Source: Hippopus hippopus
Taxonomy: Eukaryota > Mollusca > Bivalvia > Cardiida > Cardiidae
DNA length: 64,000 nucleotides
NCBI GenBank assembly: GCA_946811185.2
Contig: OX328110.1
Location: 10,644,516-10,708,515 of the forward strand
Direction of reading: 5' to 3'
Below, in pieces: positions 54,770 to 63,579 of this stretch. Each line of letters opens with the position of its first letter. The first letter of the stretch is position 1. A program made the position numbers and the translations under genes. Below the pieces are notes generated by a model, which worked only from the letters and a program-made list of their open reading frames with translations, was not told the origin of the DNA and did no database searches.

Positions 54770-55041
54770 TATTATGTTGAAACATTTTTTTTGGTGAAAA
54801 CATTTTTTTTTAAAAGCAATTTGGTCTGATGAATCATTTTTTGTTAGAAAATGTTTCACACAGTTTTTAAAACTTTTTGTTCTGATGAAGCATTTTTTTG
54901 TTTTTTCAAAACACGAAGTTCATTTTTACAACAGTTTTTTGTTTAAACATTTTTTAAAAAAACTTAAAACAATATTTTTAACTTAAAGCAATTTTTCAAC
55001 CAGTTTTTCAAAAAAAAACACTTCTTTGTTGACACGGTTTT
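54770..55041. other. Low-complexity T/A-rich 3' region
   Basis: Repeats of tttttttgaaaac / caatttttcaa type lie at the inner border of the left arm. No gene is seen. Confidence 0.5.
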
Positions 55042-55888
55042 TCACTGTGTTTTTCTTTTTTTCTTTGGAATGTCAGATTCACATTCACTCTTACGTTTTC
55101 TTCCCCTTTCATAATTTTTTAATACCATATCTGGGCAGATTTTATCCCCATGTTTTTTTGATTTGCAAAAGAAGCACTTCTTTTTTTCTCGCTTTCTCTT
55201 TTTTTCGTTGTTTTGCTTTTTCTCCTCTTCGGGTGAAAGAGCCTCCTCTGAAGAAAGTTCGTTGTTTTTTAGTTCCAAAGTTGGTTGTTTTCTTAGATTA
55301 TCGTTTGTAGATATTTTTTTCTCTATCTGTTCTGTTATTTTACAGATTTCTGCATCGCTGATAGTCGTGTTGTCGATCTGCATATTTTCGATCTGATTTT
55401 CAACCGATGATGCTGTAGTCTGTGGTGTGAATGTTTTCCATTTATTTTCGTTACAGAATGATTTTAGAACACCAACGAATTTCATGTAGTGAAATTCACC
55501 ACCCAGTTTCATTGTTGGTGAAATTTTGATATCATGACTGTGTGGATTCACATAGACAAAAACGACTGTTTCTGTCTGCTTTTCTTTTTCTGGACATTGT
55601 TTGGCCCAATGTCCTGGTTTGTTGCATGTAAAACAAATATCTGTTCTCTTTCCATCCACCCCATATCGTTTATCGATCGTTGCTTGATCCAAAACTGTAT
55701 CTGGTAATACGGTAAACATCTTTTTCTGTTAAATGTTGATGGGATAAAAATGATCCCACGTAAATCCCGATATGTTGAACTTGATACTTTGACGAAACAT
55801 TGCTGATCTCGTAATCGTGGGTGTATGGACTAACATACAGATACATCATCTTTCTAAGTGGTGCACTTTGTAGATTAAACTCGCTCAT
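55042..55888 (-). pseudogene. Zinc-knuckle protein with duplicated domain, two overlapping frames
   Basis: The frame from 55888 (SEFNLQSAPLRKMMYLYV, then YTHDYEIS) and the frame ending at 55042 overlap at 55670-55719, a one-base shift. The second frame has two CCHC-type knuckles: CFTCNKPGHWAKQC and CFFCKSKKHGDKIC. Between them lie a domain resembling the first frame (VYVNPHSHDIKIS), a long acidic/helical linker and a Lys/Arg-rich tail (GRKRKSECESD, PKKKRKTQ, a likely nuclear signal). Either a frameshift mutation or programmed frameshifting joins them. It binds nucleic acid by family inference. Confidence 0.6.
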
Positions 55889-55949
55889 TATTTTTTGTCA
55901 ACTGTACTGCCTGAAGTCGATCAGAGGAATGATATAGATTTCGTAGCTA

Positions 55950-55995
55950 TCGTCTCTATTTATACACTATTGGGTTGAAAGGCTCTATAAAATGC
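55950..55995. promoter_or_regulatory. Compact divergent promoter of the central genes
   Basis: The minus TATAAATAG (55956-55964) serves the zinc-knuckle gene. The plus TATAAAA (55986-55992) serves PolB. They are only 22 bp apart. The CCAAT palindrome of the arm promoters is absent. Confidence 0.65.
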
Positions 55996-56043
55996 CAAGT
56001 TTTCTGACTTACCGTGTCATTGTCTTGCAATCAGACATAAACG

Positions 56044-59000
56044 ATGTCAAAAAGAAAAAGAATAGTACCCTATTCAGACAGTGAAAGTGACGATGAGTCA
56101 TTTCCACCACCAAAAAAATTGAAAAAAGAAGAAAGTGACAGTGAAGACGATTTCTCTCCACCTAAGAAAAAACCTGTAAAAATGATCGTGGAAAGTGACA
56201 GTGAAGATGATATCTCCTCGAAAAAACCTGTAAAAATGATTGTGGAAAGTGACAGTAAAGACGATTTTTCTTCACCCAAGAAAAAACCGATCATGAAAAG
56301 TGATAGTGAAGATGATACACCAAAGAAAAAATTGATTGAGGACCGAAAAGAAGAAAGTAACAACACTACTTTAGACGTGGAAAGTCTGTATGACTTAACG
56401 GAGAAGGGAAAAAAGAAATTGAGGAAATTTAGAACAGAATCACATCTGTTGACGGCGTCTTTTAAGAAATTTGAAGAATTACCACCACATCAACTGATCG
56501 GATTATTTGACGATGTTACCCATCAAATCATTCAAAAGTTAAATGTTGAACCGACGGATATGATTAGAATTAGTATTAACCATCCTTCATTGAATATGGG
56601 GATTCATATTCCTTTTTTGCCTTCAGAACAACTGAAAGGCGAAACTATGTTAAATGAAATTGAAAAAATTTTACAGTCGAATACAGATTTCGTCTTGAAC
56701 GATGGATTCATGACATTTGACATTACGCATACATCACCTCCAAGTGGTAACGGAAAACATAAATATAGATCATCAGAATTGAATTCAAAGGTTTTTGTTC
56801 GGAAGAAACAATCGGTTATTCAAATTAACAGTCATGATCACCTATGTTTTGCAAGAGCAGTTGTAGTGGGCATTTGCTACAGTGAACGTGAAAACACCGG
56901 AGCATGGAATAGTAGATGGAATCGTATTCGTCATTCAAGCCAATCTTTCCAGAAGACTGAAGCTGAAAAATCATTGAATGCAGCTGGAGTTCCGTCAACA
57001 CAGTCTGTAGGAATTGACGAATACAAAAAAATACAATCTTTCTTGTATGAAAAGGACTATGTCATTAAAGTTCATCAACAGCATTCAAAAGTGGAAAAAG
57101 TATTTGAACATCCAAAAGTAAAAGACGAGAGTAAAATCATACATTTGTACTTTCATCAAAACCACTATGATTACATCAAAACCATCACAGGATTTCTTAG
57201 TTGTGCAATTTATTGTGAGTTCTGTGACGTGGGATACTCGGCACGGGAAAGTCATGCATGTTCAAATATCTGTAAAGGTTGTTATCGCAAAGGAAAATGT
57301 CCATCAGAATAAAAAAAAATATGTTTGCAGTGGTTGTCATAGACGATTTTTCAGTGCTGCATGTTTGGCAAATCATAGAAATGTTCAAGGTAAAGAAAAG
57401 AAATCCATTTGTGAATTAGTGAAACTCTGTTCAAAATGTGGTCAACAATATCAAGTCAGAAAGAAAAATCATATCTGCAATGGAAAGAAAAAGTGCCATA
57501 TCTGCAAAAAAATTGTTGACTTTTCTCATCGATGTTATATTCAGTCTTACCAAAGTAAGACAAACACCGATGACAAGACGAGTTCTTCTGTAGTCAAAAA
57601 ACCATTGTTCATTTCTTTGATTTTGAATGCAAACAAGACACAGGGGTACATATCCCGAATTACTGTACTGCGCACAGGGCATGTGATGAATGTATCGATA
57701 AACCACTTGATTTTCATTGTTCCACATGCAGTGAATTTGAAGAAGGAAGAGAAGTTATTTTTCAAGGTGAGGAAACTTTGAGTCAATTTTGCAACTGGCT
57801 CTTTTCGGAACATCATAAAGGAGTCACGGCTATTGCGCATAATTTCAAAGGCTATGACGGACAGTTTATTCTTGACTATGTTATCAAAGTTGGGCTAAAA
57901 CTTCCAAATTTGATCATGAATGGAAACAATATTATGAAGTTAGAATTGAATGGAGTGCGTTTGATCGATTCTTTCAATTTCATGAACTTCGGTTTGGCAA
58001 AATTTCCAGCTACATTTGGTCTTCAATGAAAAAAGGTTACTTCCCTCACTGGGCAAATACAGATGAATTCTGGGGTTACATTGGTCCCTACTTGGACATG
58101 TCTTATTACAAACCTGATTCAATGTCTGAAGAGGCCAGGTCAAAGTTCATAGTCTGGTATACTGATAAAGTTCAAAGAGGTGAGGAATTTAATTTTCAAA
58201 AAGAGATGGAAATGTACTGTAGATCAGATGTTGATATCCTAAGACGAGGATGTGGTGAATTCAGAAAAGTGTTTATTGAACAGGGTGGTATTTGTCCATT
58301 TCTAGAGGCGATTACCATTGCCGATGCATGTAACAAGGTTTGGCGAAGCAAATATTTGGCTGAAAATCAAATAGCTATCATTTCAAGTAAAGATTCACCC
58401 AGACGTCGCTTTTCCACGAAAGCGATACGCTGGATCCAAAGCGTGGCTATGGAAAAAGGAATCAATATTCGCCACGCAAAAAATGGTGGTGAATTTCAAA
58501 TCGGGAAATACAGTGCAGACGGAATTCGCCGTCAGTCAAACACTGTCTATGAATTCCTTGGGGATTTATATCATGGCTGTCCTGTATGTTATACAGATCG
58601 AAAACAAATCAATCCCATCACTGGAAGATCAATGTCTGAATTGTACGAACGTACATTTGAACGTTTAGGAGCTATCAAAAAAATGGGATATAACGTAGAG
58701 TTCATATGGGAGCATGAATTTGATGCTAAGATGAAAAAGAATAAAGAGTACAAAAAACTCATTGAAAACCTATATCCGTATTTGGATCCCATTGATCCAA
58801 GGGAGGGGTTGTCTGGAGGAAGATGTAATGCAATAAAAATTGCCTATAATGTTGAGGAAAAAGGAGAGAAGGAAATCAAGTACATTGATATTTGTTCTCC
58901 GTACCCTTATGTTTGCAAACACAAATCCTATCCTGTAGGGAAACCAAAAATCTTGTCTGCTGAGAATATTGATGTGGAGAATATTCGTCAGTATGAAGGA

Positions 59001-60158
59001 ATAATTAAATGTAAAGTTTTACCCCCAGCTGATTTGTTTCACCCCGTTCTCCCAGTTCACTGTAACAACAAAATGATGTTTCCACTCTGTATGAAATGTG
59101 CAGAAGAAAGTTCGAACATTTGTAGGCATAGCAAAGAAGAGAGGGCATTGGTAGGAACTTGGGTTACTTTTGAATTGTTCAAGGCTCTTGACTGTGGATA
59201 TAGGCTATTGCAAGTGTATGAAATTTGGCATTTCGATTCTGTGTCGGATCAGTTCTTTAAAGGCTATGTGGATAATTTCTTGAAAATTAAGCAAGAAGCT
59301 AGTGGATACCCTAGCTGGTGTCAATCAGACTTCGAGAAAGAACAGTTTATTCGTGAATATGAGGAGGAAGAAGGTATTCGTCTTGATCCAAGTTGTATTA
59401 AAAAAAATCCTGGGAGAAGATCCTTTGCTACGATTATGTTGAATTGTCTTTGGAGAAAATTAGCCCAGCGTGAAAAAATGACCCAAACGGAATACATCAA
59501 CGATCCGTCTAAATATTTTGAATTGGTCACCAATCCAATTTTCATTGTGAAGCATGAAGAAATCTTTGACGATGACTGTCCATTCATCTTGGTTAACTAC
59601 GAAACAAAGTTGGAACATATTGATACTCACGCTACAGCCAATGTTATTGTAGGAGCCTACGTAACAGCTTGTGCAAGGCTGGAATTGTACAGTGTTTTTG
59701 AAAAGTTAAAGGATAGAGTTCTGTATTTCGATACAGATAGCTGCATGTATACTCATGATCCTGAATTATGGAACCCACCCATTATTAACAGTAGACTAGG
59801 AAAATGGACTGATGAAGAGCCTGATTGTAAAATCACTCATTTCAGAGGACTAGGACCAAAGAATTATGCTTACAAAATGAAAACAAATGATGGAAAAGTG
59901 AAAAGCAAATGTAAAGTAAAGGGGGTTACTTTGGATTACAATACAAGTCAGGTGGTGAATTTCGATACATATTCAAAATGTGCTTTGGATCGCACTACAG
60001 AAGTCAAAATTGAATATGATTGTAGAATCAAAAGACATAGAGATAGAACGGTCACCAGTGAACCGCAAACAAAAACGTTTCGTTCTGTATACACCAAGAG
60101 AGTTATTGTAAATGATACTGACACTGTACCCTATGGTTATAAAAGTCTGAGGAAATAA
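56044..60158 (+). pseudogene. Divergent protein-primed family B DNA polymerase, broken by three frameshifts
   Basis: The N-terminus is a run of acidic S-D-S-E-D repeats alternating with PPKKK. A region with HDHLCFARAVVVGICY and a finger cluster (YCEFCDVGY, HACSNICKGC, then several CxxC/HxC pairs) follows. Exo I FFDFECKQ is in another frame, then AIAHNFKGYDGQFIL and LIDSFNFM. The palm has DICSPYPYV (motif A), PGRRSFATIMLNCLWRKLAQ (motif B) and LYFDTDSCMY (motif C), with a late FRGLGPKNYAYKM. Frameshifts lie near 57312 (A-run), 57614 and 58025. It belongs to the DNA_pol_B_2-like group but differs strongly from the Polinton PolB at 16298-19868. Confidence 0.88.
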
Positions 60159-60221
60159 TTCCATGTTACATTGTTTTGAAGTGAACGGTCCAAGTAAGAC
60201 GCAAAATATCGCTGAAAAATT

Positions 60222-60749
60222 ATGCTGCCTTTACCAATAGAACTACGTGAAAAGATTTATGGAGAAATCGTTCATCAGCATACGCTCGATGAACAAACGC
60301 AACTTAAAATTAAATTCTACTGTGTGAAACTTTGGATAGATAAATTGCACAGAGGTTTTGCAAAAGGAGATTCGTCCTGCAAGTTGTATGGTATACACAC
60401 CTTTATTGCGATGATGGTAGACGATTCGGATTTAGATCTCATTCTCAAAGCTTATTTAGCAGCTTGTTGGTGGAAAGACGGTGCTATCGGTAAACAAATC
60501 CGATCCACAAGTCGATGGTGCTTCATTATTATAGGAAGAACAGAAGAAAGTTTTCTGAACGTTCTGAAAATAAAATCAGTTTTATTTAACTTTTACTTAT
60601 GCTACAAAAGAGGATCTATTCAAGACGACGAGGAAATAGTGGATACCTTGGAAGGATATATTTTATTTGATAGAGATGTTACAGAAGAAAGTGTATATTC
60701 ATCTCTTTCAACAAAAGGCGTTACAAAACATGTTTTTCCATACAGATGA
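60222..60749 (+). CDS. F-box-like protein (175 aa), unknown
   Basis: The N-terminal LPLPIELREKIYGEIV has the LPxELRxxIY pattern of an F-box-like start. The remainder is helical with several Trp and Cys residues (KLWIDKLHRGFAKGD, LAACWWKDGAIGKQI, SVLFNFYLCYKRGS). A further 40 codons that could form a C-terminus are open in another frame to 60846, so a frameshift near 60715 is possible. It follows PolB on the same strand with a 63-bp gap. A ubiquitin-ligase adaptor role would be an inference. Confidence 0.5.
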   Translation: MLPLPIELREKIYGEIVHQHTLDEQTQLKIKFYCVKLWIDKLHRGFAKGDSSCKLYGIHTFIAMMVDDSDLDLILKAYLAACWWKDGAIGKQIRSTSRWCFIIIGRTEESFLNVLKIKSVLFNFYLCYKRGSIQDDEEIVDTLEGYILFDRDVTEESVYSSLSTKGVTKHVFPYR

Positions 60750-60972
60750 ATATCAAATGTATTTGGGTAATGACCAATTGCATAAAGTTATTACGGAACA
60801 TGAAGAAAAATGGAAAACTCGGGGCATTTGTGAATTTGCATTGTAAAATGTTATATTGTTAAAAAATGTTTTATACTAAATTGTTTTTACACAGATATTG
60901 TTTTTCATTCCATTGTTTTTTCATTCCATTGTTTTTCACAGTTCATGTCTTGTTTCATTGTACAAAAGTTTG

Positions 60973-60978
60973 AATAAA
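60973..60978 (+). terminator. AATAAA poly(A) signal for the F-box-like gene
   Basis: AATAAA on the plus strand, about 225 nt past the stop, inside the inverted arm. It mirrors the minus-strand signal at 54685-54690. Confidence 0.5.
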
Positions 60979-61078
60979 AACATATAAAATAATTCTGGGC
61001 TTGACTTTTTCTTCTTTGACTGTAAGTCTTTGAGAGAAAATTGACAGTTCGAAAGAAAGCTCTTTCTTGGTGAATGGT

Positions 61079-61094
61079 AGCCCTGAAAAGGGCT
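61079..61094 (-). terminator. Histone-type 3' stem-loop and U7-type element after R1
   Basis: AGCCCTTTTCAGGGCT on the minus strand is followed by ACCA. CAAGAAAGAG (61060-61069) follows. It mirrors 54570-54604 in the left arm. Confidence 0.95.
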
Positions 61095-61121
61095 GTTTTT
61101 TCCATTCACTGGCTGGATAAA

Positions 61122-61418
61122 TTAATTCCATACCAGTGAAGGATACAGCTTCATCAGCTTCTTCTGGCACCCACGATGTTCAGTGGGTGGCATGAAATCC
61201 ATCAGATCGGGGTAAATGTTCCCCATCTTATCCTTTGGCGAAAACTCGCACCCCCGCCTCTCGAAAAACTCTCAAAGAGCTTTCAACCTCTTTGCCTCTT
61301 CTCTTCTATAGGCTTCTTCTCTTTTCTTCTCCTCCATATTTTCCTCCATTTTTCTCTTTTTCTTCTCTTCACCCTTTCTCCTTCCAAACACTCTACTAAC
61401 GATTTTGTTGTCTTTCAT
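61122..61418 (-). pseudogene. Lys/Glu-rich small protein R1, in-frame stop; paralogue of L4
   Basis: The frame from the ATG at 61418 reads a charged helix (RKGEEKKKRKMEEN, then KKREEAYRREEAKRLK). It meets a TGA after 48 codons, at about 61272-61274, and then stays in frame to the TAA at 61122-61124 (MGNIYPDLMDFMPPTEHRG, LMKLYPSLVWN). The lesion differs from that of L4, so the two arms decayed independently after duplication or inversion. The TATA box is at 61459-61465. Confidence 0.75.
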
Positions 61419-61424
61419 TGTGAA

Positions 61425-61603
61425 ATGAAAATAACCCGATAATAAAATAAAACTTCGTTTTTATACGTTGACGGGAGGATTGACCTACTTTGACAGAATT
61501 AACGTTGTCCAATCGAATCTTTCGTTATATCATTACACATTTTTGATTGGTCAACGTTAATTCTGAGTCAAAGTAGGTCAATCCACCCTGCAAGCTATAA
61601 AAT
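61425..61603. promoter_or_regulatory. Palindromic divergent promoter between R1 and R2
   Basis: The minus TATAAAA (61459-61465), TTGACCTACTTTGA, gaattaacgttgtccaatc, a central gttatatcattacac, then the inverse gattggtcaacgttaattc, TCAAAGTAGGTCAA and the plus TATAAAA (61596-61602). It is the most symmetric example in the window. Each half has an inverted CCAAT box. Confidence 0.8.
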
Positions 61604-61636
61604 TCCAATGTTTTTTACACAAAAAATAGAGCCATC

Positions 61637-61849
61637 ATGGTACAGATTCTTTTCTGCCCGATGAGCGGTAGAAGATGCTATATAGAGTGCGGAAAATGTC
61701 TTGCTATTCTGGACTACCTTGGCTAGAAACACAACTGCCCCGATCCTGATGAGGGGTTCTATGACGATAATGAAACCTCAACAGTATGCTGTGAATATTG
61801 TGGGTGCGAAATTATTCCATTAAATCGTTTAGAAGAGCAGCAGATTTGA
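61637..61849 (+). pseudogene. Small Cys-rich zinc-ribbon-like protein R2, in-frame stop
   Basis: The frame starts at 61637, hits TAG at 61724-61726 (codon 30), and then continues in the same frame to the TGA at 61847-61849. Cysteine motifs FCPMSGRRCYIECGKC, HNCPD and VCCEYCGCEII give about ten Cys in 70 codons, suggesting two zinc sites. It has the TATA box and the histone stem-loop typical of its neighbours. No family is recognised. Confidence 0.6.
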
Positions 61850-61872
61850 TAGATAAATAAATACTCAAAAAC

Positions 61873-61888
61873 AGCCCTTTTCAGGGCT
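61873..61888 (+). terminator. Histone-type 3' stem-loop after R2
   Basis: AGCCCTTTTCAGGGCT followed by AACC. The downstream element is weaker (cctcgaaagatc). It lies 23 nt past the stop. Confidence 0.88.
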
Positions 61889-61899
61889 AACCAATACCT

Positions 61900-62145
61900 C
61901 GAAAGATCTTTCTTTCAAATTTGTCAATTTCTCATAAAGAGATACACTCAAAAAGTCTAACTCCATAGGTCTGTATTTTTTTTGCTCTAACCAAACAAAA
62001 AGTCTTTTTTTCCCAGACCTCTTGTCCTGAGACAGTGTGGGTATCAAAAAATCACACTGTATCCATACCAAAAAAAGTCAAAGCGTAAATCCTATCTTCT
62101 ATCAATCCAGGTTTATCAATCGTTTTTTGGATAAAAAATGTAACG
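61900..62145. other. Conserved spacer, inverted relative to 52035-52215
   Basis: It carries acactcaaaaagtc, cagtgtgggtatc, aatcacactgtatccatacc and aaaaaaagtc in the inverse order of the left-arm spacers. There is no ORF. Its conservation across modules suggests a function or a recent common origin. Confidence 0.55.
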
Positions 62146-62149
62146 AACG

Positions 62150-62361
62150 TTCTGATTGGACAACAATAAAACAACGAACCTTCTGATTTGTCAAAAAACG
62201 TTAATTCTGAATCAAAACTAGTTCTGACGGGAGGATTGACCTACTTTGGCATAGAATTAACGTTGTCCAGTTGAATCGTTCGTTATATCATTACACATTT
62301 TTGATTGGTCAACGTTAATTCTGAGTCAAAGTAGGTCAATCCCTATGCAAGAATATATAAA
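62150..62361. promoter_or_regulatory. Palindromic promoter upstream of R3
   Basis: A half-module (aacgttaattctgaatcaaa) precedes a full palindrome (TTGACCTACTTTGG ... gattggtcaacgttaattc, TCAAAGTAGGTCAA to 62342). A TATATAAA (62354-62361) lies 54 nt before the ATG of R3. Confidence 0.75.
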
Positions 62362-62414
62362 GTCCGGACCCAATTGTAAAAAATTATTATCAACTAGATA
62401 TCAGAATCATCAAC

Positions 62415-62708
62415 ATGCCTTCAAGAATAAGAACTCTTGACAAACGTTTCACTTTAAATGATGCTAAACGACGTTTTAGAAAAGCCTACAATCAGATCGT
62501 CTTGCTGGAGCAATGTCTAGCCCAGGTGAAGAAACGGTACAAGATGGCAGAACGTACAAACAACAGATCGTTCCGCTATAACCTTCGACTGAAGCTTACA
62601 GTCATTGAAGGAACACTTGAAATGTTTTATGAATATGCCTTTTCCAAAGCTGATCAGATTATCGAACTTCACCGGGAGCTGTTCAACGATTCGTCTGACT
62701 CTGAATAA
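62415..62708 (+). CDS. Small basic helical protein R3 (97 aa), unknown
   Basis: Intact frame from the first ATG after the TATA box. It is basic and predicted all-helical: NDAKRRFRKAYNQIVLLEQ, LAQVKKRYKMAE, NRSFRYNLRLKLTVIEGTLE, FSKADQIIELHREL, with an acidic tail (NDSSDSE). I considered a histone fold because of the 3' end, but no histone signature is visible. It is the best-preserved small gene of the right arm. Function unknown; a DNA-binding or packaging role is speculative. Confidence 0.75.
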   Translation: MPSRIRTLDKRFTLNDAKRRFRKAYNQIVLLEQCLAQVKKRYKMAERTNNRSFRYNLRLKLTVIEGTLEMFYEYAFSKADQIIELHRELFNDSSDSE

Positions 62709-62733
62709 TTATTCAACTTGATTTCTTCAAAAC

Positions 62734-62749
62734 AGCCCTTTTCAGGGCT
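62734..62749 (+). terminator. Histone-type 3' stem-loop and U7-type element after R3
   Basis: AGCCCTTTTCAGGGCT, ACCA, five bases, then ccatgaaagagtg (a one-base variant of CAAGAAAGAG). It lies 25 nt past the stop. Confidence 0.93.
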
Positions 62750-62799
62750 ACCATTCACCATGAAAGAGTGATCTTTCTTAAAATTGTCAATTTCTCTAA

Positions 62800-63575
62800 G
62801 AATTACAAGTAGATACAAACGGAGAGAACTGGAACAGGCCCCGTGAGTGAGCTTGATCCGGTTTGGGCCCAGCTAGATCCGGTTCCGAGGTCAAAGGTCA
62901 TCCATCCAACCATAAATTTCACATGGTTAAATCTCAACCATCTTTCAAAATCCTATTTTCCCGGGGGTGTGAAAAAATCTCACACCTCCCCTATTTTCCG
63001 GGGGCGCGAAAAAATCTCACCCCTCCCCTATTTTCCCTTGCCGGGGGCGCGAAAAAATCTCTCAAAATCGAGTTTTCCCTGGACGGGGGCGCGGCTTCTC
63101 AGTAAAAAATACGCGAAAAAATATTCGGAAGATTTTTAATACCCGTATACTAAAATTCGCCATCTTACTTCTCACACCCCCGAGTAAAGGCAAAGCATGA
63201 ACCCCATCTACTTCTCTCACCCATCTCGCATCCCTCCCCCGCGTCAACACACCGTGAGTCGCGCCTCTCATCTACTCCGCCTCCCCATCGCGTCCCAAAA
63301 CTCCCGACCATCTCTCCGAGCTCATCCCGTCAAGGTCCATACCCGATTTTGCCCTGGCCGGGGGCGGGCTTCGCCATCTTTCTCACACCACATCTACTCC
63401 CCATCCCCATCGTGTCCCATCAAGGTCCATACCCGATTTTGCCCTGGCCGGGTCGTCCCATCTACTTAGAACGCGAGTCTCCGTATCACCGCTCGGCATT
63501 TCCGTATTCTTCTCACCGAAAAAAACAGAGCCCCCGCGTCAAGCTCATGCAACTCATGCTTTCATCGACATCCAT
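62800..63575. repeat. GC-rich tandem repeats before the third Polinton
   Basis: 62960-63105 has three ~38-bp units (tattttccgggggcgcg, aaaaaatctcacccct). 63331-63365 and 63424-63455 share ggtccatacccgattttgcc + ctggccggg with a ~93-bp offset. The base composition is far above its surroundings. It could be the terminal region of the Polinton that starts at 63580. Several frames are open through it but look like repeat by-products. Confidence 0.6.
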
Positions 63576-63579
63576 AAAG

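Larger units (their letters stand above)
51931..62800. mobile_element. Virus-like PolB element with inverted gene-bearing arms and histone-type 3' ends
   Basis: A unique centre (about 54770-60890) carries PolB, a zinc-knuckle gene and an F-box-like gene. It is flanked by inverted arms: 54248-54770 matches the inverse of 60890-61418 along a gene and its 3' region, and the outer arms share promoter and spacer modules but carry different small genes. Each small gene has a TATA box, a CCAAT-bearing palindromic promoter and a histone-type stem-loop. I see no capsid, ATPase, integrase or protease. The outer ends are not sharply defined. The genes are partly decayed, so this is probably an integrated or transposed fossil. 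Confidence 0.7.

Noticed and set aside
57167..57781. Separate zinc-finger gene
   Set aside because: It continues the PolB finger cluster after a frameshift in an A-run, so I treat it as part of the broken polymerase.
52293..62708. Small genes as histone genes, suggested by their 3' ends
   Set aside because: None of the products shows histone-fold residues or the length and composition of core histones or H1.
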